A DNA stretch of 9,506 bases from Conexibacter sp. (GTDB taxonomy: Bacteria; Actinomycetota; Thermoleophilia; Solirubrobacterales; Solirubrobacteraceae), in NCBI GenBank assembly GCA_025964055.1, contig JAOPZP010000021.1, positions 1 through 9,506 on the forward strand, given 5' to 3'. A program made the position numbers and the translations under genes. The notes under the pieces were generated by a model, which was given only the letters and a program-made list of their open reading frames with translations, was not told the origin of the DNA and ran no database searches. This document shows positions 4,686 to 9,506 of this stretch, piece by piece; within the stretch, counting starts at the first letter, position 1; each line of letters opens with the position of its first letter.

Positions 4686-6304
4686 GCGCCGTCACGGTCG
4701 CGCACGACACCGACGGCGTCACGATCGCAGTCTTCCTCGTCCTGTTCGGCGCGGTGACGATCATCGGCTTCGTCGCCGCGCGCTGGCAGCGGGCCAAGAC
4801 CGCCAGCCTCGACGAGTGGGGCCTTGGCGGGCGCCGCTTCGGCTCGGTCATCACGTGGTTCCTGCTCGGCGGCGACCTCTACACGGCCTACACCTTCGTC
4901 GCCGTCCCGGCGCTGGTCTTCGGCGTCGGCGCGCAGGGCTTCTTCGCGCTGCCCTACACGATCCTCGTCTACCCGCTGGTGTTCGTCGCGCTGCCGCGCC
5001 TGTGGACCGTCGCGCACCGCAAGGGCTACGTCACGCCCGCCGACTTCGTCCGCGGCCGCTTCGGCTCGCGCAACCTGTCGACCGCGATCGCGCTCACCGG
5101 CCTGCTGGCGACGATGCCCTACATCGCGCTGCAGCTGGTCGGGATCCAGGTCGTGCTGGGCGCGATGGGCATCACCGGCGACTGGCCGCTGATCCTCGCC
5201 TTCGCGATCCTCGCCGGCTACACCTACCAGTCGGGGCTGCGCGCGCCCGCGCTGATCGCCGTCGTCAAGGACGTGCTGATCTACCTGACGATCATCGTCG
5301 CGGTGATCTACATCCCGAGCAAGCTCGGAGGCTTCGGCCACATCTTCGACACCGCGGGCGCGGCGCTGACCAAGAAGGACCCGCCCGGGGCGCTGATCCC
5401 GGGGACGACCGACGCGCAGGTCGCCTACGCCACGCTCGCGCTCGGCTCCGCGATGGCGCTCTTCCTGTACCCGCACGCGCTGACGGCGTCGCTGAGCGCG
5501 TCGAGCGCGACGACGCTGCGCCGCAACGCCGCGGTGCTGCCCGCCTACTCGTTCCTGTTGGGGTTGATCGCCCTGCTGGGCTACATGGCGATCACCGCCG
5601 GCATCCAGCCGAGCGGGCCCAACTACGCGGTCCCCGACCTGTTCGCCTTCATGTTCCCGGGCTGGTTCACGGGCGTCGCGTTCGCGGCGATCGCCATCGG
5701 CGCGCTGGTGCCCGCGGCGGTGATGTCGATCGCGGCGGCCAACCTGTTCACCCGCAACCTGTGGGCCGAGTACGTCAACCCCAACATGACCGACGAGGAG
5801 GAGTCGAAGGTCGCCAAGATCGTCTCGCTCGGGGTCAAGCTCGGCGCGCTGGCGTTCGTGATCGTGCTGCCGACCAAGTACGCCATCGACCTGCAGCTGC
5901 TGGGCGGCGTGTGGATCCTGCAGACCGCCCCGGCGGTCGCGCTGGGGCTCTACCGGCGCATGCACCGGCACGCGCTGCTGGCCGGGTGGGCGACGGGCAT
6001 GGCCGTCGGCACGGCGCTGGCGATCGACCAGAGCTTCAAGTCCTCCGTCTACCCGCTGGACTTCCTCGGGCTCCACATCAACGCCTACGAGGCGGTCTAC
6101 GCGCTGGCGGCCAACTTGGTGGTGTCGATCGTCGGCACGCTCGTGCTCAACGCGCTGAAGGTCCCCAACGGGCCCGACGCGACGGCGCCGGAGGATTACG
6201 TCGCGCCCGTCGACGCGGGCGGCGCGCCGCTGCCGGCGACCGCCGACGAGGACCGGCGCGCCGGGCGCTTCCAGCGGCCGGCCAGCACGGGGGCGCGGAC
6301 CTGA
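4682..6304 (+). CDS. mctP: MctP-like sodium:solute symporter (probable monocarboxylate uptake)
   Basis: A 540-residue membrane protein of the SSS family with about 13 helices. The N-terminal part (LDEWGLGGRRFGSVITWFLL, 43-62, then GGDLYTAYTFVAVPAL, 63-78, and MPYIALQLVGIQVVLGAMGI, 145-164) closely resembles monocarboxylate permeases of the MctP type, which take up lactate, pyruvate, propionate and similar acids in rhizobia. The SSS core signature is seen at 343-359 (VPAAVMSIAAANLFTRN). The last roughly 45 residues are hydrophilic and cytoplasmic. The DUF3311 gene with ATGA overlap is the usual partner of this subfamily. The transported acid is inferred from family resemblance; acetate (ActP-like) or another small carboxylate is possible. 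The open frame extends upstream to 4454, but the ATG at 4682 is the family start. No two-component regulator such as mctSR lies nearby. Confidence 0.88.
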   Translation: MSAVTVAHDTDGVTIAVFLVLFGAVTIIGFVAARWQRAKTASLDEWGLGGRRFGSVITWFLLGGDLYTAYTFVAVPALVFGVGAQGFFALPYTILVYPLVFVALPRLWTVAHRKGYVTPADFVRGRFGSRNLSTAIALTGLLATMPYIALQLVGIQVVLGAMGITGDWPLILAFAILAGYTYQSGLRAPALIAVVKDVLIYLTIIVAVIYIPSKLGGFGHIFDTAGAALTKKDPPGALIPGTTDAQVAYATLALGSAMALFLYPHALTASLSASSATTLRRNAAVLPAYSFLLGLIALLGYMAITAGIQPSGPNYAVPDLFAFMFPGWFTGVAFAAIAIGALVPAAVMSIAAANLFTRNLWAEYVNPNMTDEEESKVAKIVSLGVKLGALAFVIVLPTKYAIDLQLLGGVWILQTAPAVALGLYRRMHRHALLAGWATGMAVGTALAIDQSFKSSVYPLDFLGLHINAYEAVYALAANLVVSIVGTLVLNALKVPNGPDATAPEDYVAPVDAGGAPLPATADEDRRAGRFQRPASTGART

Positions 6305-6337
6305 CCGTCGTGGAAACGGCCCCGTAGTCTGCGGGAA
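6301..6337 (+). promoter_or_regulatory. Predicted leaderless promoter of the ROK kinase-rpiA pair
   Basis: CTGACC (6301-6306, four of six matches to TTGACA) lies over the symporter stop codon. An 18 bp spacer leads to TAGTCT (6325-6330, TANNNT). Six bases follow, then the ATG at 6337, so transcription would begin on the A of the start codon. No Shine-Dalgarno precedes the ATG except a poor GCGGGA touching it, which fits leaderless translation. Confidence 0.5.
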
Positions 6338-7311
6338 TGCCACAGCGCACGCTACGCGGCGGGGTCGACCTCGGCGGGACGAAGATCCAGGCGGTCGTCG
6401 TCGACGACGACCAGCACGTGCTGGGCCAGGCCCGGCGGCCGACGCCGGCGGTGGGCGGTCCGGCCGACGTGGTCGCCGCCATCGACGAGGCGCTGCGGGA
6501 GGCGGCCGACCAGGCGTCGGTCGACGTCGCGTCGCTGAGCGGCATCGGGATCGGCGCGCCGGGGGCGATCGACGAGGCGACGGGCAGCCTCGCGCGCGCG
6601 GGCAACCTGCCGGGCTGGCGCGATCCCTACCCCCTGGCCGGCGACCTGACGGGGAGGCTCGGGCCGCCCGTCATGCTCGGCAACGACGTGCAGGTCGCCA
6701 CCGACGCGGAGTTCACGCTCGGGGCGGCGAAGGAGTTCCAGTCGCTGCTGGGCGTGTTCTGGGGCACGGGCGTCGGCGGCGGGATCGTGCTCGAGGGCCG
6801 GCCGTGGCTCGGCCGCGGCGCGGCCGGCGAGATCGGGCACGTGGTCGTCCGCCACCACGGGCTGCCGTGCCCGTGCGGCCGTCATGGGTGCATGGAGGCC
6901 TACGCCGGCCGCCGGGCGATGGAGCAGCGCGCCCGCGAGGCCCAGGACGGCGGCGAGAAGACCCATCTCTTCAAGATCATGGAGGAGAAGGGACGCGAGC
7001 GGCTGACCAGCGGTGTCTGGGCCAAGGCGGTCGAGCGCGACGACGACGTCGCGGTCCGGCTGATCGACGATGCGGTCGAAGCGCTCGGCGTGGCGGTCGC
7101 CTCGGCGTGCAACATCCTCGACGTCGACGCCGTCATCATCGGCGGGGGCATGGGCGTGCGCTTCGGCGAGCCGTACGCGCGGCGGATCGAGGAGGCGATG
7201 ATGCCCCACCTCTTCCACGACGACCTCCCGCCGGTGATCCGCGTGGCGGAGCTCGGCGACCTGGGCGGGGCGCTGGGGGCCGCGCTGCTCGTGGCGGTGC
7301 CGGTGGCGTGA
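6337..7311 (+). CDS. ROK-family sugar kinase (glucokinase-like)
   Basis: A 324-residue cytoplasmic kinase that probably phosphorylates a hexose with ATP. The phosphate loop is GVDLGGTK (9-16). The catalytic aspartate is D117 in GND (115-117). A second phosphate-binding loop is FWGTGVGGGIVL (141-152). The ROK signature GEIGH (164-168) is followed by a zinc site: H168, C178, C180 and C185 have the same spacing as the zinc ligands of E. coli Mlc. VIIGGGMG (267-274) is the adenosine-site loop. There is no N-terminal helix-turn-helix, so it is an enzyme and not a ROK repressor. The sugar is uncertain: glucose is the default, but fructose, allose or N-acetyl sugars are handled by relatives. A predicted leaderless promoter precedes it and its stop overlaps rpiA (GTGA), linking it to pentose-phosphate metabolism. 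Confidence 0.92.
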   Translation: MPQRTLRGGVDLGGTKIQAVVVDDDQHVLGQARRPTPAVGGPADVVAAIDEALREAADQASVDVASLSGIGIGAPGAIDEATGSLARAGNLPGWRDPYPLAGDLTGRLGPPVMLGNDVQVATDAEFTLGAAKEFQSLLGVFWGTGVGGGIVLEGRPWLGRGAAGEIGHVVVRHHGLPCPCGRHGCMEAYAGRRAMEQRAREAQDGGEKTHLFKIMEEKGRERLTSGVWAKAVERDDDVAVRLIDDAVEALGVAVASACNILDVDAVIIGGGMGVRFGEPYARRIEEAMMPHLFHDDLPPVIRVAELGDLGGALGAALLVAVPVA

Positions 7312-7961
7312 GCGACGACCGCGAGGCGCTCAAGCGCGCGGCCGCCGAGGCGGCGGCGCAGCTCGTGCAGGACGGCATGGCCGTCGGGCTGGGCACGGGG
7401 TCGACGGTGCGCCACCTGCTGCCGGCGATCGCGGCCCGGGAGCTGCACGCCGTCCGGTACGTCGCGACGTCGCCGGCGACCGCGGAGCAGGCGGTCGGGC
7501 TCGGCATGGCGATCGAGCCGTTCGACGCGCTGCGGCGGCTGGACCTCGCCATCGACGGCGCCGACCAGCTGGCGCCCGACGGCTGGCTGATCAAGGGCGG
7601 CGGCGGCGCGCAGGTCCGCGAGAAGGTCGTCGCGGTGGCGGCGGACCGGTTCGTGGTGATCGCGGACGCCACGAAGGTCGTCGACGCGCTGGCGGGCCCG
7701 GTGCCGGTGGAGCTGCTGGCCTTCGGCCTGTCGGCGACGCTGGCCCAGCTCGGGTCCGTGCAGCTGCGCGCGGACGCCGGGCCGAGCCCCGACGGCAACG
7801 TGATCGCCGATCGGCTCGGGCCCGTCGGCGACCCGGCGGCGCTGGCCGCGCAGCTCGACGCGCTCCCGGGCGTGGTGGGCCACGGTCTCTTCGACGGTGC
7901 GCTGGTGACCGAGGCGTTCGTCGGCCGCCCGGACGGCGTGGAGCACCGCGTGCTGCGCTGA
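7308..7961 (+). CDS. rpiA: Ribose-5-phosphate isomerase A
   Basis: The 217-residue length is as in E. coli RpiA (219). It interconverts ribose 5-phosphate and ribulose 5-phosphate in the non-oxidative pentose-phosphate pathway, in the cytoplasm. The family landmarks are all present in order: phosphate-binding GLGTGSTV (27-34), substrate loop TSPAT (54-58), DGAD (83-86), KGGGGA (96-101) with the catalytic glutamate E105 in VREK, and the conserved lysine K123 in ADATK. The GTG at 7308 overlaps the upstream kinase stop (GTGA) and gives the proper N-terminus (a helix, then the GTGST strand-loop), so it is preferred over the longer open frame. A 28 bp-period palindrome array begins on the base right after the TGA stop and may shape the 3' end of the mRNA. 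Confidence 0.95.
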   Translation: MSDDREALKRAAAEAAAQLVQDGMAVGLGTGSTVRHLLPAIAARELHAVRYVATSPATAEQAVGLGMAIEPFDALRRLDLAIDGADQLAPDGWLIKGGGGAQVREKVVAVAADRFVVIADATKVVDALAGPVPVELLAFGLSATLAQLGSVQLRADAGPSPDGNVIADRLGPVGDPAALAAQLDALPGVVGHGLFDGALVTEAFVGRPDGVEHRVLR

Positions 7962-8086
7962 GGGGACAGTCCCCACAACACCACGGCCCGGGGACAGTCC
8001 CCAAAACGCCGCGGCGTGGGGACAGTCCCCAAAACGCCGCAGCACGGGGACAGTCCCCAAAACGCCGCGGCGTGGGGACAGTCCCC
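7962..8086. repeat. Five-copy palindrome array with exact 28 bp period
   Basis: The 13-mer GGGGACAGTCCCC (palindromic around a central A) occurs at 7962-7974, 7990-8002, 8018-8030, 8046-8058 and 8074-8086, each start exactly 28 bp apart with no mismatch among the copies. The 15-base spacers are AAAACGCCGCGGCGT (second and fourth), a near copy (third: AAAACGCCGCAGCAC) and a diverged first one (ACAACACCACGGCCC). CGCCGCGGCG within two spacers is itself a perfect palindrome and on the minus strand is followed by TTTT. The array fills the gap between rpiA and the protease, from the base after the rpiA stop to 8 bases from the protease stop. It could act as a bidirectional terminator or mRNA 3'-end stabiliser, or be a REP/BIME-like repeat; these roles are inferred. 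Confidence 0.9.
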
Positions 8087-8094
8087 CGAAGGTC

Positions 8095-9506
8095 TCAGCC
8101 GCGCGTGACCTTCAGCGCGTAGGGCGTGTCGAGGCTGCGCTGCGCGACGGTCGGGGCGAGCACCGCGACGTAGAAGGTGGCGGCGCGTGCCGTGCGGTTG
8201 CGGACGTGTACGCGGTCGGTCCTCGTGCCGGTCCGGCGCGACCGCGACAGCGCCTTCGACGCGAGGCTCTTGGCCTTCCCCGCGTAGACCGCCAGGTCGG
8301 CGTTGCCCCCCTGCGGCGTCAGCGCGACCGTTGCGGCCTGGTGCGCGCCCACCTGGATGCGGTAGACGTCCAGCGGGTCCTCGACGGCGTCGACCGAGGC
8401 CGTCGTCGTCCGCGCCGCGCCGCCGCGGAAGATGTAGGGGTCGGGCGCGCTGAACGCGCTGCCGTCGACGAAGTCGATGCCGTCGTTGGGCTCGTTGCGG
8501 TCGGCCGCCGGCGTCGGCGCCGTCAGCGCCGCCGCCAGGTCGACCAGGCCGAAGCCGGTCCGCGCATCCCAGCCGGGCGCGCCGACGTCCTTGGCCGTGG
8601 CGCGGAGCAGATCGCCGTATTGACCGGGGTCGAGCTTCGGCCGCGCGGCGACCAGCCACGACGCCACGCCGGAGACGATCGGCGCGGCGAAGCTCGTGCC
8701 GTCGCCGCGGGTCAGGCCGTCGGCGGTGCCGTCGAGGTCGAGCGCGGGCGGCAGCGCGACCGGCACGTCCTCCCCGGGCGCCGCGAGGTCCAGCGCCGCT
8801 CCGGTGCTGGAGAAGGAGGCGGGCTGCAGCGCGAGGTCGAGGGCGCCGACGCTGAGCACGTGCGGGTAGGCCGCCGGGTAGACGACGGGGTCGTGCGCGC
8901 GGAGCTCGTTCCCCGCGGCGGCCACGACGACCGCGCCGGAGCCGAACGCCGCGGCGGTGGCCAGCTCCAGCGTGTGGCAGTCCTCGGTCGCGGCGAAGCT
9001 CAAGTTGATGACCTTGGCGCCGGCGTCCGCGAGCCGGACGATGCCGTCGGAGACCTCCGCGCAGGACATGGTCTTGTAGCCGTAGGAGAGCAGCGGCGCG
9101 CCGGGCGCGATGCCGATGACGCCGGCGCCGTCGGCCCGGCCGGCGGCGACCGAGGCGACCTCGGTGCCGTGCGCGACGGCGACGCCCTTCCCGGTCGGCA
9201 GCACCTTGGTCGGGCTGGCCGCGAGCACCTTGGCGTGGCTGACATCGGCCACGCCGGTGTCGACGACGTCGTCGAGGATGCCGATCGGCGCGAAGGCGGG
9301 CGGCGGCACGAGCCCGTCGGCCACGACCGCCCCGCGTGCCCAGTGCTGGTCGGCGCCCTCGCCCTCGTACGCCGACGCGCGGGTGAGCGCGACGTCCGGC
9401 TCGCTGAAGCGCAGCAGGCCGCGGCGCCGCAGGGCGCCGGCCAGCGCACGGGCCCGGGCAGCGTCGACCACGTAGGCGCCGCGGACGGCGAGCGGGCGTC
9501 CGCCGT
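8095..9506 (-). CDS. Subtilisin-like serine protease (peptidase S8) with C-terminal PPC-like domain, 5' end off window
   Basis: The reading frame is open to the right edge (complete codons from 9504), giving 469 visible residues; the true start, and any signal peptide, lie outside. The first 40 or so residues look like the end of an inhibitor-type propeptide (ALRRRGLLRFSEPDV). The catalytic residues, counted from codon 9504, are Asp in VDTGV (about D82; D78 in ILDD is the alternative), His H112 in HGTEVAS, oxyanion Asn N199 in AAGNE and Ser S271 in GTSFAAP. After about residue 330 comes a beta-rich region with NEPND, DVYRIQV and ADLAVYAG and ending in YALKV, which resembles the bacterial pre-peptidase C-terminal domain of secreted proteases. 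It is thus probably exported. The catalytic-Asp segment lacks the usual HPDL after the Asp (it reads VSHAKVL), so the family assignment is firm but the subfamily is open. It converges with rpiA across the palindrome array. Confidence 0.93.
   Translation of the reverse strand, partial: GGRPLAVRGAYVVDAARARALAGALRRRGLLRFSEPDVALTRASAYEGEGADQHWARGAVVADGLVPPPAFAPIGILDDVVDTGVADVSHAKVLAASPTKVLPTGKGVAVAHGTEVASVAAGRADGAGVIGIAPGAPLLSYGYKTMSCAEVSDGIVRLADAGAKVINLSFAATEDCHTLELATAAAFGSGAVVVAAAGNELRAHDPVVYPAAYPHVLSVGALDLALQPASFSSTGAALDLAAPGEDVPVALPPALDLDGTADGLTRGDGTSFAAPIVSGVASWLVAARPKLDPGQYGDLLRATAKDVGAPGWDARTGFGLVDLAAALTAPTPAADRNEPNDGIDFVDGSAFSAPDPYIFRGGAARTTTASVDAVEDPLDVYRIQVGAHQAATVALTPQGGNADLAVYAGKAKSLASKALSRSRRTGTRTDRVHVRNRTARAATFYVAVLAPTVAQRSLDTPYALKVTRG

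Noticed and set aside
6312..6330. GGAAAC followed by GTCT before the ROK gene as an ECF-sigma promoter
   Set aside because: The spacing between the two elements is far too short for an ECF promoter; the TAGTCT box alone, at leaderless distance, fits better.
4607..6343. 578-codon minus-strand open frame opposite the symporter
   Set aside because: The translation is rich in Arg, Asp, Gln, Gly and Val with no domain signature, and the opposite strand encodes an unmistakable SSS symporter.
6900..8060. Long minus-strand open frame whose N-terminus encodes a repeated peptide (GDCPHAAAFWGLSP-like)
   Set aside because: The repeated peptide is just the translation of the 28 bp array in shifting registers; the rest is antisense to rpiA and the ROK kinase, whose families are clear.
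7962..8086. Possible CRISPR array (regular repeats with spacers)
   Set aside because: The conserved part is only 13 bases and palindromic, the spacers are 15 bases and nearly identical to one another, and no cas gene is present.
7136..8659. 507-codon minus-strand open frame across the array
   Set aside because: It is out of frame with the protease on the same strand and antisense to rpiA; composition is Ala/Arg/Pro/Ser-rich as expected for shadow frames in GC-rich DNA.

Overview
The window is very GC-rich, with strong G/C bias at third codon positions, tightly packed genes, many GTG starts, 1-4 base stop/start overlaps and several apparently leaderless promoters. This fits a high-GC actinobacterium. 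The gene content and the GGGGACAGTCCCC-type palindromes make a Thermoleophilia/Solirubrobacterales-like chromosome my best guess, but that is inference. No rRNA, tRNA, transposase, phage gene or CRISPR array is visible, and the region reads as ordinary chromosome.

Left part (1-2469, all on the minus strand). The 5' part of an acyl-CoA dehydrogenase gene runs off the left edge. Reading down the minus strand from the right come an ArsC/Spx-family thioredoxin-fold protein, an alpha/beta hydrolase with an aspartate nucleophile (haloalkane dehalogenase / epoxide hydrolase type) and a HAD-IIA sugar-phosphatase-like protein. The last two are coupled by a TGATG overlap. A palindrome-based hairpin closes the HAD gene.

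Middle part. From a 27 bp divergent intergenic region, a DoxX-like membrane protein and an FkbM-family methyltransferase (GTGA overlap) run on the plus strand. They meet a TauE/SafE-family exporter head-on, and a perfect 7 bp hairpin covers both stop codons. Divergent from the exporter, a DUF3311 small membrane protein and an MctP-like sodium:solute symporter form a two-gene unit (ATGA overlap), probably for uptake of monocarboxylates.

Right part. A ROK-family sugar kinase with its own predicted leaderless promoter overlaps (GTGA) ribose-5-phosphate isomerase A, forming a small carbohydrate / pentose-phosphate unit. RpiA converges on a secreted-type subtilisin-like protease that runs off the right edge. 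The whole space between them is a 28 bp-period tandem array of five identical 13-mer palindromes.

The most interesting non-genic signals are that array, its single diverged relative behind the HAD gene, the hairpin over two stop codons, and short-spaced TANNNT boxes at gene starts, including an overlapping divergent pair. I see no clear undescribed multi-gene system here; the palindrome family is the best candidate for something undercharacterised.
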